From positions 186,001 to 250,000 of the forward strand of contig JADJCU010000005.1 of NCBI GenBank assembly GCA_016703065.1: DNA of 64,000 bases, in the 5' to 3' direction. Shown piece by piece: positions 10,920 through 21,259 of the stretch (positions are counted from its first letter, which is position 1; each line of letters begins with the position of its first letter). This stretch comes from a bacterium. Its GTDB lineage: Bacteria; Electryoneota; RPQS01. The notes beneath the pieces are model-generated. The model made no database searches and had not been told where the DNA came from. It saw nothing but the letters and a program-made list of their open reading frames with translations. The position numbers were made by a program, and so were the translations under genes.

Positions 10920-13900
10920 ATGCACGTTCGACACTTGAGCCGGGTCATTGCCGTTGCTCTCGTATGGATGATTTGTACTCAATCGGCGTTCGCTTCAGGC
11001 GAAAACACGATTCGGCTGCGGTCGCGGGAGTTTACGCCAGAGAAAGATTACGCCGCGTTGGCGACCATTTCAATTAACGCTAACCGCACAAACCCCGTCC
11101 ACTGCATCGTCCAGTTGGACACTGATGCGGCTAACATCTCGTCACGGAGCCTCGAATCCACGGGTGTCAAGCTACTCGAACCGCTGGGCGGGAATGCATG
11201 GCTGGCGAGCCTCGCGGCTCCGGTAAGTGCGGCAGACGCCGAAGCGCTTGGGCTCCGCTGGGCAGGCGAGTTAACCGTCGAAGACAAACTTCACAGCCGC
11301 GCGGCCAACCGCGAATTCGAATCCTGGATGCACTACGAAAACGGTCTGGAACTCGTATTCGTGCGCCTGCATGCAGATGTACCCGCCGAAGCAGGCCGCG
11401 AACTCGCTGAACGCTACAATGCCGAGTTGGGCGATTACATCGAAGGCCTTAACACGTGGGTTTTCGCGATTGACCCGAATTCCTTAGAACAGATGGCGGC
11501 GGAAGATAAGGTTGAGTTTGTTGATCTGATGTCGCCGCCGATGACCGAGGTCAATGATGTCGCGCGCGGAGTGGTCGGCGCAAACGCCCTGCAAGCCGCA
11601 CCGTATAACTTGGACGGCAGCGGTATATCTGTGTTAGTTTATGACGGCGGATTGATCTCGGCGCATACGGACTTCACCGGGCGCCTGACGCTTGGTGAAG
11701 TTGGCACGACGGCCGATCATCCGACCCATGTTGCAGGATCAGTCGGCGGCAGCGGCGCACTTTCGGCGGGGGTTTATCGCGGTATGGCTCCTGCATGTAA
11801 TATCATCTCGATGGCCTACGAATCCTGTTCGCCATATTGCTTGTATAATAGCCCGCAGGACATCGTGGCAAATTACACGACGGCGCGCAATACGCACTCG
11901 GCCGATTTGGCCACCAATTCTATCGGCGCGAATATCGCATGGAACGGATACTCTTGTACGTGGGAGGGTGACTACGAAAGCGTGTCGCAACTCCTGGACA
12001 ATATCGTGCGCGGCAGTTTGGGAAGCCCATTCATCGTCCTCTTCGCCGCTGGAAATGAGCGTGGCGGCGCCTGCGGCAGCAGCTACGGAACCATGGGTGT
12101 GCCGGCGAATGCCAAGAACATCATCTCGGTGGGCGCTTCGACCGACGCCGATGCCATGACGACATTCAGCTCGTGGGGCCCGACGGATGACGGCCGCATC
12201 AAGCCGGACGTTTGCGCACCGGGTCTCAATATCCACTCGACTCTGCCGGGCAACACGTACGGCGACATGAGCGGCACGTCGATGGCGACGCCGATTACGT
12301 CAGGCTGTGTCGCGTTGATGCTTGAGCAGGTGAACGCCTCGTATCCCGGATTGGTACCGCTTCCTTCGACGGTCAAAGCCCTTTTGATCAACACCGCCGT
12401 CGATCTGGGCAACGCCGGCCCGGACTACGTGTATGGGTTTGGCCGCATCAATGCTCAGGCCGCGGTAGACGCAATTATCGAGGGCGGTTTTCTCGAAGCC
12501 AGTGTCTCAAGCGGTCAGACAAACACGCACACCTTCACGGTTCTGGCTGGAACGACCACGCTCCGGACATCGCTCTCATGGATGGATCCGGCCGCCAATC
12601 CGCTGGCCAATCCCACGCTGGTTAACGACCTGAACATCACGCTGACGTCGCCGAGCGCAACGGTCTACTATCCGTTCACTCTGACACCTGCGAGTCCGGC
12701 CACTCCTGCCGGAACCGGAATTGATCATATCAACAACAGTGAACAGATTGTCGTGGCGTCTCCCGAAGCCGGGACATGGACCATCACCATCAACTCGACT
12801 ACTCTTCCGAGCGGCCCGCAATCCTATTCTCTTGCGTGCTCCGAAACGATTCTCGCCGGTTACGGTCACGTCTCGGGCGTTGTTACCGATGCAAACACAC
12901 TGCTCCCGCTCGCGGGTACAGTGGTGCAGAATGTCTCCGGCGTGCAATCCGATACGACAGATGCGAATGGCCTGTACGACCTCTCGCTCCCGGCGGGCAA
13001 CGTTACTCTTGAGTTCAGCAAGTTCGGCTATACCACCGCGAATGAAGCCGCGACAGTTGCGGATGGTGGAACGGTTATCGTGAACAAGGCGCTCAGTCCC
13101 GTGCCCAGCGCGACTCTGACGGGAATCGTATACAATCCGTCATCCATTCCCGTGCCGGGAGCGCAAGTGAGTGTTGTTGGCTTTCCCGTGACACCCGCAA
13201 CGACCAACGGCAGCGGCGCTTACTCGTTGTCGCTTCCCGTAGGCGCGACCTACACGGTTCGCGCGGATGCGACCGGCTATGGCGGCACTCAGCACACGAT
13301 GGTGTTTAACGGACCGACGAGTCAGGACTTTACGCTCAGCGTGTTGTCTAACGAAGATTGGGAGACCGGCAATTTCACGCGCTTCCCTTGGACACAAACC
13401 GGCAACGCACCGTGGACCATCACAAGCACGGGACAGCACGCAGGACTTTACTGCGCGCGCTCAGGTGTGATCTCGAATGATCAGCAATCCACGCTTTCAG
13501 TCACCGAAACCGTGGTAGTTGGCGGACCAATCACCTTCTTCTACAAAGTGTCGTCCGAAGCGTCTTACGACTTCCTGCACTTTCTGATCGACGGCGTTGA
13601 ACAGGGCTCTTGGTCCGGCGAAGTAGCGTGGACGCAAGCGAGTTACAATGTGACCGCCGGAACTCACACGTTCACATGGAACTACACGAAGGACGTATCC
13701 TTGACTGGCGGAAGTGACGCCTCGTGGGTGGATGATATCGTCTTCCCGACGCTGCAGCCGCCGCCGGAGTTCACGCTTTCTAACGCCGCGGTTACGCCCG
13801 CGAGCGGCCTGGTGGCGACTCCCTTCACGTACTCAGTGTTGTACACAAGCGCGACCAACACTCCACCAGTCACAGCAACAATCGTGATTGATGGCGCCGC

Positions 13901-14855
13901 CGAAACGATGACCACGTTCGATTTCAATTATAGTAACGGATCGCAGTTCCTCTTCAGCACGACGCACTCGACCGGTACCCATGATTACTATGTCGAATTC
14001 ACTGGCCCAACGCTTTCGGCGCGCCTGCCTGAGACGGGCGTCGTTTCCCAACCGACGGTGTGGGACTATCAGCAGTGCTACGATTTTGAGAGTGGCACAC
14101 AAGGCTGGGCGCTTACGTACACCGGCGATAACGCAACCTCAGGCTTATGGGGACAGTACGATCCGACCACAACGGTCAACGGGTCAGGCATTCAGGTACA
14201 GCCCGGCGACGATCACACTCCGGCGACCGGGCTTTACTGTCTTTGCACAGATGGGCGGGCCGGCACGTCGCACAATACCTACGATGTAGATGGGGGCCGC
14301 ACGACAATTGTCTCACCAACTTGGGATTTGTCCGGCTTCGAATCCGCCGCGTTGGACGTCTGGTCGTGGTACTCCAATGACTTGGGCAACAGTCCCGGCA
14401 CGGACTCAATTCACATCTGGGCCTCGGCGGACAACGGCGCAACATGGACAACCTTATTATACACGAATGACGACTGGGAGTATTGGAAAGAAGATCTCAT
14501 CCAACTTGAATCGTTTATCCCGCTGACCAGTCAAGTGAAAGTTCGCATCAGCGTGGCCGATCTGGGCAGTGGTTCCACGATTGAGGCCGCTGTGGACGAC
14601 ATCTGTCTCTACGCGCTTTCGCCGCAAACGGTCGGCCCCGTCGACTCGCTGGTCGTTTTGACCGAAGATATGAATATTCATCTGTTCTGGACCGCTGCCG
14701 AAAACGCAGCTACATATCGCATTGAAAAAGCCGCCGCGGTGGACAGCATCTTCACAACATTAGCGACGGTTCCGGCGACGACTCTTGACTACATCGACGT
14801 CAATGCCGCAGCGACCGCCGACATGTCCGTCTACCATGTGATAGCCGAACGGTAG
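10920..14855 (+). CDS. Secreted subtilisin-like serine protease (peptidase S8) with carboxypeptidase-regulatory-like and FN3-like domains
   Basis: 1311 aa with signal peptide (residues 1-25, ending QSAFAS); AGGAGAAG precedes the ATG. A propeptide-like region (about 30-215) precedes the S8 catalytic domain. The triad can be read as Asp242 (VLVYDGGL), His267 (DHPTHVAG) and Ser454 (SGTSMATPIT), with oxyanion Asn379 (AAGNE). H-P-T-H replaces the usual H-G-T-H, which is mild. After residue about 640 come two carboxypeptidase-regulatory-like beta-sandwiches (GVVTDANTLLPLAGT; GIVYNPSSIPVPGA), two jelly-roll-like segments (DWETGNFTRFPW; CYDFESGTQGW) and a terminal FN3-like stretch. No T9SS sorting motif is visible, unlike its neighbours. 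It is probably an extracellular or surface protease. About 300 bases upstream contain no gene. Confidence 0.87.
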   Translation: MHVRHLSRVIAVALVWMICTQSAFASGENTIRLRSREFTPEKDYAALATISINANRTNPVHCIVQLDTDAANISSRSLESTGVKLLEPLGGNAWLASLAAPVSAADAEALGLRWAGELTVEDKLHSRAANREFESWMHYENGLELVFVRLHADVPAEAGRELAERYNAELGDYIEGLNTWVFAIDPNSLEQMAAEDKVEFVDLMSPPMTEVNDVARGVVGANALQAAPYNLDGSGISVLVYDGGLISAHTDFTGRLTLGEVGTTADHPTHVAGSVGGSGALSAGVYRGMAPACNIISMAYESCSPYCLYNSPQDIVANYTTARNTHSADLATNSIGANIAWNGYSCTWEGDYESVSQLLDNIVRGSLGSPFIVLFAAGNERGGACGSSYGTMGVPANAKNIISVGASTDADAMTTFSSWGPTDDGRIKPDVCAPGLNIHSTLPGNTYGDMSGTSMATPITSGCVALMLEQVNASYPGLVPLPSTVKALLINTAVDLGNAGPDYVYGFGRINAQAAVDAIIEGGFLEASVSSGQTNTHTFTVLAGTTTLRTSLSWMDPAANPLANPTLVNDLNITLTSPSATVYYPFTLTPASPATPAGTGIDHINNSEQIVVASPEAGTWTITINSTTLPSGPQSYSLACSETILAGYGHVSGVVTDANTLLPLAGTVVQNVSGVQSDTTDANGLYDLSLPAGNVTLEFSKFGYTTANEAATVADGGTVIVNKALSPVPSATLTGIVYNPSSIPVPGAQVSVVGFPVTPATTNGSGAYSLSLPVGATYTVRADATGYGGTQHTMVFNGPTSQDFTLSVLSNEDWETGNFTRFPWTQTGNAPWTITSTGQHAGLYCARSGVISNDQQSTLSVTETVVVGGPITFFYKVSSEASYDFLHFLIDGVEQGSWSGEVAWTQASYNVTAGTHTFTWNYTKDVSLTGGSDASWVDDIVFPTLQPPPEFTLSNAAVTPASGLVATPFTYSVLYTSATNTPPVTATIVIDGAAETMTTFDFNYSNGSQFLFSTTHSTGTHDYYVEFTGPTLSARLPETGVVSQPTVWDYQQCYDFESGTQGWALTYTGDNATSGLWGQYDPTTTVNGSGIQVQPGDDHTPATGLYCLCTDGRAGTSHNTYDVDGGRTTIVSPTWDLSGFESAALDVWSWYSNDLGNSPGTDSIHIWASADNGATWTTLLYTNDDWEYWKEDLIQLESFIPLTSQVKVRISVADLGSGSTIEAAVDDICLYALSPQTVGPVDSLVVLTEDMNIHLFWTAAENAATYRIEKAAAVDSIFTTLATVPATTLDYIDVNAAATADMSVYHVIAER

Positions 14856-14905
14856 AGCATCTGTCTGCAACAGCAATGTGGCCGCACACTGCGCGCGCCA
14901 TAGAA

Positions 14906-14945
14906 ATGGACAACCCCGCCGAATTGGCGGGGTTGTCCATTTTTC
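14906..14945 (+). terminator. Strong intrinsic terminator
   Basis: A perfect 15-bp stem (14906-14920 with 14926-14940) has a GAATT loop and is followed by a T-run on the plus strand. It ends the protease transcript and may also act on the convergent RND operon. Confidence 0.92.
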
Positions 14946-15033
14946 TGCCTGCAGTCTTACGTTCTCTTCATGTCACCGCATCAAAGCGGAGACGTACTCC
15001 AATCGCTCACCCGTCCAACCATTCGCTATGCAG

Positions 15034-18000
15034 TTACAGTGCTGTCACGGTCGAATTATCGGAGCGCAAAGTCGACGGACTGATTCGATTTCCGTACTTC
15101 AAGTAGAGCGTTGGAATCACAACCATGTTCAGGGCCGTCGACGTCAGGAGTCCGCCCAGAATCACGATAGCCATCGGTGTCTGAATCTCCTTGCCGGGTT
15201 GGCCAGTGCCCAGCGCGAGCGGCAACAGCGCAAGCCCGGCGCAGAGCGCAGTCATCAGAATCGGGTTCATTCGTTCCATACTGCCGCGAATGATCGCCGC
15301 TCTGAGTGCGAGACTCTCATTGTCAATCAGACTGTGATAGTGCGAGATGAGCAGGATCCCGTTTCGTGCGGCAATCCCGAAGAGCGTGATGAATCCCACA
15401 AGCGACGCCACCGAGATGATGCCGTCCGTGAGCCGGATAGCCACGATGCCGCCGATTAGGGCGAGCGGCAGATTGACCATGACCAGAATAGCCTCGCGAA
15501 AGCTCTTGAACTCGGTATAGAGCAGCACTACTATGGCGCCGATCGACAACAGCGATAGAAGAAGAATAATTCGATTGGCTGATTGCGCGCTTTCGAATTG
15601 TCCGCCATATGTAACAAAATAGCCCTCGGGAAACCGGACGCGTTCATCAATGCGCTCTTTGATGTCGGCGACCACGCTTCCCACATCGCGTCCCGCAGCG
15701 TTGGCCTGAATGACAATTTTCCGACTCACGTTTTCGCGGCTGATTGTATTGGGTCCGGTCGAGCGTTCAATCCGCGTAAGCTCTCGCAACGGCACTTGAT
15801 GGCCGACAGGGGTCGCAAAGAGCGCGGCTCCAATGGCGTCGGCGTTATCCCTTGCCGCCTCGGTAAACCGCACGGTCAAGTCGTAAGGGAATTGCCCTTC
15901 GAGGACTTGTCCCACAACCGCTCCATTGAAAGCCGTTTCAAGGTCGTGCGCGAGATCTTCCGCTTGCACTCCATACATGGCCATGGCCTCTCTGTCCATT
16001 TCAATACGCAGTTGCGGGATATCGACTTGTGTCTCAACGTACAGGTCAACAAGTCCCTCCACATCCGATACAGCGCTCTTGATGTCCTGCGCAACTCGGC
16101 GGAGTTCATACAGATTGTCGCCGAACAACTTAATGGCAATCGCCGCCTGTGTACCACTCAACATGTGATCGATACGATGGGTAAGCGGTTGCCCAACACT
16201 GACAATCACTCCGGGCATCACGGAGAGCCGGTCACGGACATCCTTGAAGACCGCCTCTTTGTCCTCACCACGTTTCAGGCGAGCTTCAAGTTCGGTTACG
16301 TTTGAGCCAAACGTATGCTCGTCAAGTTCACCGCGACCAGTTCGGCGAATCACTCCGACCACAGCCGGATGGCCGGTGAGGACATTCTCAGCGAACTTGC
16401 CGTAATCCGTTGACTCATCGAGCGAAGTTCCGGGAGGAGTCGTTACGACGACGAGCATCGAGCCTTCGTTAAACTCGGGCAGGAATCCGTGGCCCAGTCC
16501 TGAATAGACGAATCCTGCTATGACCAATAGGACCGCTGCGCCCGCCAGCACTGAACGCGAATGATCGAGCGAGAAATTCAAGGCCGGCTCATAGAGACCC
16601 TTGAGCTTTCGTACCAGCCACGGCTCTTGCTCTACCTTATGTGCCTTTAGCGTCGGCAGCAGCCAATACGATAGCGCCGGAACAACGGTAACAGCAACCA
16701 ACAGTGAGGCGAACACCGAGATGGCGAAGGCGAATCCCAACGGACGCAGCAGTCGGCCCTCAAGTCCGCTGAGAAAGAAGAGCGGCAGGAAGACGGCAAT
16801 GATGATAACTGTGGCAATGACCATCGGCTGCCGAATTTCTTGTGACGCATCATACACGACATCGAAGATGCGGCGCTGCAGATCGGCCGGCTTTAGCCGG
16901 TTGTCGCGCAAACGGCGATAGACATTTTCAACGTAGACAATCGCATCGTCAACCAGCACGCCCACGGCAATGGCCATACCTCCGAGAGTCATTGTATTCA
17001 CTGTCAGCCCAAGCATGCGCATGACCAGCACCGTGACGAGCAGGGACAAGGGAATGGCTGTCAGACTGATAAACGTCGTTCTCAAGTGGCCAAGAAAGAG
17101 AATCAGAATGAGGGTCACGAGGATCGCTCCATCGCGCAGCGCATCAAATACATTCTCTACGGCAAGCTCGATGAAGTCCGCCTGCCGAAAGACGCTCGCG
17201 TTCGCCTTGACGTCAGCAGGCAGCAGCGGCTGCATGTCCGCGAGTACCTGATCAATACGACGCGTCAAATCCAGTGTATTCGCTCCGGGCTGTTTCTGCA
17301 CAGACAGGATGACCGCCGGTTTTGCATTGACCGACGCGGTGCCCAGGACCTGTGCAGCTCCCATGCGCACATCGGCAACTTGTTCAACAAGAACAGGCTG
17401 GCCGTTTTTCGTCGCGACTACAGCGCGGCGCAAGTCGTCGACATCACGCACCCGTCCCACGCCGCGGATCAAATACTCTTGCCCGGAAGCCGCATAGAAG
17501 CCGCCGGTGGAGTTCCGGCTGCTCTTTTCCACAGCCGCGACCAACTCGTCCAGGCCGATTCCATACGCCGCAAGTCGGTCGGGGTCAACCTGTACCTGAT
17601 ACTGTTTGCGTTCGCCTCCGATTGGCAGCACGTTCGCGACTCCGGGAATCGCCAATAGTCTCCGGCGCAGCACATTGTCCGTAAACGCGCGCAGCTCCAT
17701 CGGTGAGAGCGAATCACTTTCCACACCCACGAGAAGAATCTCACCCATGATGGACGAAACCGGAGCGAGCACGGGCGGGTCGAGAGATGGCGGCAGTTGA
17801 CCAAGAACCGACTGGAGCTTTTCAGCGACGATTTGCCGTGCTCTGAAGATCTCCGTCCCCCAGTCAAATTCAACCCAGATCGTCGCGACTCCGGGCGCAA
17901 TCGATGAACGGACACGCCGCACGCCAGTCGCGCCGTTCATCGCCGTTTCTATGGGGAAACGGACAAGCGTCTCAATTTCCTCGGGTGCCATGCCGTGTGC

Positions 18001-18156
18001 ATCGGCAAGAATCGTGACCTGCGGAGCATTGAGATCCGGAAAAACATCCACGGGAAGCTGCCGCATTACGACAAGTCCGGCCAACAAAACGAGGATTGCG
18101 CTAAGCAGCACGACGAGCCGCTGCTCCAGCGAGAGTTTGATTAATCGGTCAAACAT
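15034..18156 (-). CDS. CusA/CzcA-family heavy-metal efflux RND permease
   Basis: 1040 aa, full length for the HME-RND family. This is the inner-membrane proton-driven pump of a tripartite metal exporter. The N-terminal QLPVDVFPDLNAPQVTI signature of the family is present. The TM4 proton-relay motif GVLVDDAIVYVENVYRRLR, the duplicated 6-TM architecture with two large periplasmic loops, and LPEFNEGSMLVV are also present. The frame is intact over 3.1 kb. It is the last gene of the operon, 11 bases after the adaptor. The metal cannot be assigned from sequence alone; Zn/Co/Cd/Ni and Cu/Ag pumps all belong here. The His-rich adaptor next door favours a divalent cation. Confidence 0.93.
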   Translation of the reverse strand: MFDRLIKLSLEQRLVVLLSAILVLLAGLVVMRQLPVDVFPDLNAPQVTILADAHGMAPEEIETLVRFPIETAMNGATGVRRVRSSIAPGVATIWVEFDWGTEIFRARQIVAEKLQSVLGQLPPSLDPPVLAPVSSIMGEILLVGVESDSLSPMELRAFTDNVLRRRLLAIPGVANVLPIGGERKQYQVQVDPDRLAAYGIGLDELVAAVEKSSRNSTGGFYAASGQEYLIRGVGRVRDVDDLRRAVVATKNGQPVLVEQVADVRMGAAQVLGTASVNAKPAVILSVQKQPGANTLDLTRRIDQVLADMQPLLPADVKANASVFRQADFIELAVENVFDALRDGAILVTLILILFLGHLRTTFISLTAIPLSLLVTVLVMRMLGLTVNTMTLGGMAIAVGVLVDDAIVYVENVYRRLRDNRLKPADLQRRIFDVVYDASQEIRQPMVIATVIIIAVFLPLFFLSGLEGRLLRPLGFAFAISVFASLLVAVTVVPALSYWLLPTLKAHKVEQEPWLVRKLKGLYEPALNFSLDHSRSVLAGAAVLLVIAGFVYSGLGHGFLPEFNEGSMLVVVTTPPGTSLDESTDYGKFAENVLTGHPAVVGVIRRTGRGELDEHTFGSNVTELEARLKRGEDKEAVFKDVRDRLSVMPGVIVSVGQPLTHRIDHMLSGTQAAIAIKLFGDNLYELRRVAQDIKSAVSDVEGLVDLYVETQVDIPQLRIEMDREAMAMYGVQAEDLAHDLETAFNGAVVGQVLEGQFPYDLTVRFTEAARDNADAIGAALFATPVGHQVPLRELTRIERSTGPNTISRENVSRKIVIQANAAGRDVGSVVADIKERIDERVRFPEGYFVTYGGQFESAQSANRIILLLSLLSIGAIVVLLYTEFKSFREAILVMVNLPLALIGGIVAIRLTDGIISVASLVGFITLFGIAARNGILLISHYHSLIDNESLALRAAIIRGSMERMNPILMTALCAGLALLPLALGTGQPGKEIQTPMAIVILGGLLTSTALNMVVIPTLYLKYGNRISPSTLRSDNSTVTAL

Positions 18157-18167
18157 GATTGTGCCCC

Positions 18168-19469
18168 CTAATGTCCATGTCCGGCATGAGCATCCGCAGT
18201 CGGCTGATTGGCGCCGAGCTTGACCTTATATGCGCCTTCAATCACGATCCGGTCTCCTTCCGCCAAACCGGAGAGCACTTCTACATAGTCCTCGTCGTGT
18301 GCTCCGGTCTTCAGAACGACCTTTCGAAAGTCCTCATCATGCACCTGCAGCATCGCCACAGGAATACCATCTTCATCCAGCACGGCAGATTGCGGAACGG
18401 CCAGTGCGTCATGACCCGCACCTTCGCGCAGGTACACCTGTGCATAACTGCCCGGCTTGAAGAGGTTGTTGGGGGTGTCAATTTCAAATATCACAGGAAC
18501 ACGCCGCGTCGTCGGGTCGAGTATACCTCCAACTGTAATCAATCTCCCATTTAAGTCGCGAGTTCGATAGACGGTCTCGTAACCACCGATCGTGAAATAG
18601 GCATCTTCCACCCGTTCGAGCCTGTGAGTTTCAGAAACCGGCACTTGAGCTTCCAGCCATACTCGCGTAGGATCAACGATGTTGAACAGATGCTCGCCCA
18701 TCTCTACGTGTTGTCCGAACCGCAAGTGAACATCGGAGAGTATTCCGCTAACCGGCGCCGTCAAGTGATAGGTCAGTCCGATGCTGTCCAAGTTTACCGG
18801 ATCTGCGCCGCCCAAAGCCGCGCGCAGCCGCGACGACTTTTGCGAAAGCTCCATCTCCGCTTCCTGCAAACGGCGCGGTGCCGCCGCTCCGCTCTGGACC
18901 AAATCCCGTGCGCGATCGAACTCCGCCTTGGCCAAGCGGTATTCGCTCAACAGTTGCGACCATCCTGACTCTTCTGTGGATGGCGCGAGAATCGCAAGAT
19001 ACTCGCCTCGTCGAACGCGTTCGCCCGGTCGGACAATTCCGCGCTCAGCATCGGGCATCAAGACTCCGGCAAAGGGCGCAAAGACTTCGGCCTCACGCGA
19101 ACCGGCTGGGTTAATCTCGCCCATGGCTCTTATTGTCTGGTGAATCTCCCGGCGCTCCACGGGCGCGGTTCGTATGCTGAACTCCCGTTGCAGAGCAGGC
19201 GGAAAGACGATCAAGTTCCCTTCGTCGTGCGCGTCATGCGAGGACTCGCCCTCGTGCTCTTCGTACGCAGCGTCCTCATGCTCGTGATGGGCATGATCAC
19301 CGTCTTCGCCATGGTCATGGTCGTGATCGTCGTCGTGCGACGTATTCGCGGAATGTGCTGTTTCTCCCGTCGCATGCGACGGTCTGGTTGAATCAGTCTT
19401 GCCCTTGCAGCCGACGAACAACAGCACAACAAGGGAGGTCAGCACAAGGCCGTTATATAGGTATTTCAT
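18168..19469 (-). CDS. His-rich RND efflux periplasmic adaptor (HlyD/CusB type), lipoprotein
   Basis: 433 aa. The N-terminus MKYLYNGLVLTSLVVLLFVGC is a lipoprotein signal. It is followed by a low-complexity His/Asp/Glu-rich segment (residues about 35-85) with many HD and HE pairs, a likely metal-binding or metal-sampling tail. The adaptor fold follows: barrel-sandwich hybrid (PFAGVLMPDAERGIVRPGERV), a helical hairpin with coiled-coil character (about 165-210), the second half of the lipoyl domain (LTAPVSGILSDVHLRFG) and membrane-proximal beta-barrels. It bridges the RND pump and the TolC-like channel. GGAGGAAC precedes the start, and the gene overlaps the end of the upstream tolC-like gene by 17 bases. 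Confidence 0.92.
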   Translation of the reverse strand: MKYLYNGLVLTSLVVLLFVGCKGKTDSTRPSHATGETAHSANTSHDDDHDHDHGEDGDHAHHEHEDAAYEEHEGESSHDAHDEGNLIVFPPALQREFSIRTAPVERREIHQTIRAMGEINPAGSREAEVFAPFAGVLMPDAERGIVRPGERVRRGEYLAILAPSTEESGWSQLLSEYRLAKAEFDRARDLVQSGAAAPRRLQEAEMELSQKSSRLRAALGGADPVNLDSIGLTYHLTAPVSGILSDVHLRFGQHVEMGEHLFNIVDPTRVWLEAQVPVSETHRLERVEDAYFTIGGYETVYRTRDLNGRLITVGGILDPTTRRVPVIFEIDTPNNLFKPGSYAQVYLREGAGHDALAVPQSAVLDEDGIPVAMLQVHDEDFRKVVLKTGAHDEDYVEVLSGLAEGDRIVIEGAYKVKLGANQPTADAHAGHGH

Positions 19470-20718
19470 GTCTAATGTTCCTCCAATGGATCGGGCCTAC
19501 GGCGCGGCGCAGTTCCGCTCGCGCAACAGCCAGTGAATTTCTGAGTGACAACACGGCATCTTGCGCCTCGACATTCGTCCTAAGTGCGTCGACCAATTCG
19601 AACGCGCTCATCTCGCCCTCGAGATACAACTGCACTCCGCGCGTCATGTTTACGGTCGCGCTGTCGGGCAGAGTGGAGTCCGTCGACGGCTGGAGTCGCT
19701 CGGCAATCTGCAGCTGTCGATAGGCCTGCCGCGCTTCCGCTTGAACAGACAGCTCAAATCTCTGCCGCTGGAGTTCAGCCAAGTGGAGCTCGGCCCGTGC
19801 GATGTTTCGTTCATTGCGTCGCTGGTTCCAGAGCGGTATTTCAAGCTCACCCTCAAAGTAGAGACCGGACGGACCGGGATCGAGCATTCTTTGACCGACG
19901 CCAAAACTGAAATCGGGTAGCTGATTCCATTTCGCCTGCGCGAGCGCGTGCTTGCTTGCGGCAACGTGTTGCTCCAAGCGCCGCAACTCCGGACGAGCGG
20001 CTAGCGCGTGCTGCACCGCATCGTCCTCGGAGCGGAACTCCGTCGGAGGCGGCAACGGCAGCGCGAGGTTGGCAAGCCTTTCCGTCGGCAACCCCGTGAG
20101 TCGCACGAGTTCGAGCAATACGCCCGATGCGTTAGTTTGCAATTCCTGTTTGCGGCGCCGCAATTGAACCTGCTCAAGTTGAAACCGCTGTTCGTCGTAG
20201 GGCGCAACGTCCCCGATGCGGCGGCGTTCTGCAATGGCTGCTGCGAGTTGGTCGGCGCGAACGAGCACGCTGTCCATCAATTCGAATTGACGTTTCAGGC
20301 GGTCGTAATCAAACGCGAGTTGGACGACATGAGCGATCAGATCGTGTTTGGTTTCAAGGTACGACGCCTGTGCCGCGTCGACCTCTGCGTTTGCCGCGGC
20401 AAGCCGGGGTCGCAGCGACCAGACAAATCCGAGACTTTGGCGTAGACCCGCGACGCGCTCCGTTGAGCTTTCCGCATCGTCCAGCGTTTCCTGCGACCCG
20501 AACAGGGTCGGATTCGGAAATGCGCGGCTGCTCGACACGGCCGCACGGGCTTGTTCGAGCTGCCATCGAGCTTCTGCCAGTATGGGCGAAGTTGAGTCCA
20601 GCGCGGCGGCCACGTGGCGCAGCGAGTAAATCTGAAACTCAGCAGCCGCAGCAGTGGAAGTGACGAAAACAAAAAACGCTCCGAGCAGGAGCGTCAACCA
20701 AGTAAGTTGAGATGGCAT
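19453..20718 (-). CDS. TolC-family outer membrane efflux protein (CzcC/CusC-like)
   Basis: 421 aa. The signal peptide is MPSQLTWLTLLLGAFFVFVTSTAAAA. Two repeats of the outer-membrane efflux domain follow, made of long amphipathic helices. Diagnostic stretches are SRAFPNPTLFGSQE, FGVGQRMLDPGPSGLYFEGELEIPLWN and the central EARQAYRQLQIAERL. It forms the trimeric outer membrane duct for the RND pump. It is second in the operon, 68 bases downstream of the small Cys/His-rich protein. Confidence 0.9.
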   Translation of the reverse strand: MPSQLTWLTLLLGAFFVFVTSTAAAAEFQIYSLRHVAAALDSTSPILAEARWQLEQARAAVSSSRAFPNPTLFGSQETLDDAESSTERVAGLRQSLGFVWSLRPRLAAANAEVDAAQASYLETKHDLIAHVVQLAFDYDRLKRQFELMDSVLVRADQLAAAIAERRRIGDVAPYDEQRFQLEQVQLRRRKQELQTNASGVLLELVRLTGLPTERLANLALPLPPPTEFRSEDDAVQHALAARPELRRLEQHVAASKHALAQAKWNQLPDFSFGVGQRMLDPGPSGLYFEGELEIPLWNQRRNERNIARAELHLAELQRQRFELSVQAEARQAYRQLQIAERLQPSTDSTLPDSATVNMTRGVQLYLEGEMSAFELVDALRTNVEAQDAVLSLRNSLAVARAELRRAVGPIHWRNIRHEIPI

Positions 20719-20786
20719 TCCTGTACTCCAAGATCAAGTTGAGTGAATCCGCGCGCGTTCGGGCACGGAGTAGTCCAACGAATGAC

Positions 20787-21113
20787 TTAGGAGTACTGCC
20801 TGGGGGGTCTGTCTATGGAAGTCAGGAGCGGATCGAAGGCGGGCTGAGTATAGCGGTGAACGGATTGGGAGGCGCACAGTAGAATATCGTACTCATGGTC
20901 CGATAGCACCACATGCGGCAACGCATGACAAATGCATCCGCACGTTGTGTCATCATGACCGGCTTCTGCATGCGCACCAGCTTCATGATGATCCTCCTGA
21001 CAGCTGCTTCCGGCAAGCCCGGACAACTGCTCAGAACCGATGAGCATGCACAGCAGCGGCACCAGCAGGAAGGGCCGAATCCAAAGCGTTAGTTGTGAGA
21101 GACGAGTCATCAT
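20787..21113 (-). CDS. Small exported Cys/His-rich protein heading the metal efflux operon
   Basis: 108 aa, no confident family. It has an N-terminal hydrophobic segment (residues about 8-30). A Cys/His-dense middle (SCQEDHHEAGAHAEAGHDD, then CGCICHALPH) and a further Cys near residue 83 follow. The composition fits a periplasmic or membrane-anchored metal-binding protein. Position and strand make it the first gene of the efflux operon 21113-15034. A metal-binding or metallochaperone role is inferred from composition and context only. Confidence 0.7.
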   Translation of the reverse strand: MMTRLSQLTLWIRPFLLVPLLCMLIGSEQLSGLAGSSCQEDHHEAGAHAEAGHDDTTCGCICHALPHVVLSDHEYDILLCASQSVHRYTQPAFDPLLTSIDRPPRQYS

Positions 21114-21164
21114 TGTACCTCAGTATTACGCAATCATCGCAATATTGGTTCCACAGGAACAAAG

Positions 21165-21188
21165 AAAAGGCCCCTTTCGGGGCCTTTT
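21165..21188 (-). terminator. Intrinsic terminator, probably bidirectional
   Basis: AAAAGGCCCC TTTC GGGGCCTTTT is a 10-bp perfect stem with a 4-nt loop. On the minus strand it lies just after the stop of the beta-helix gene (21260) and before the metal operon. Confidence 0.9.
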
Positions 21189-21259
21189 CTGATCAGTCCA
21201 ACTTAGGTAGTGAACGGTCAATCGACCCTTTTGGGGCCAATTAACTGTCAATAAACAAC

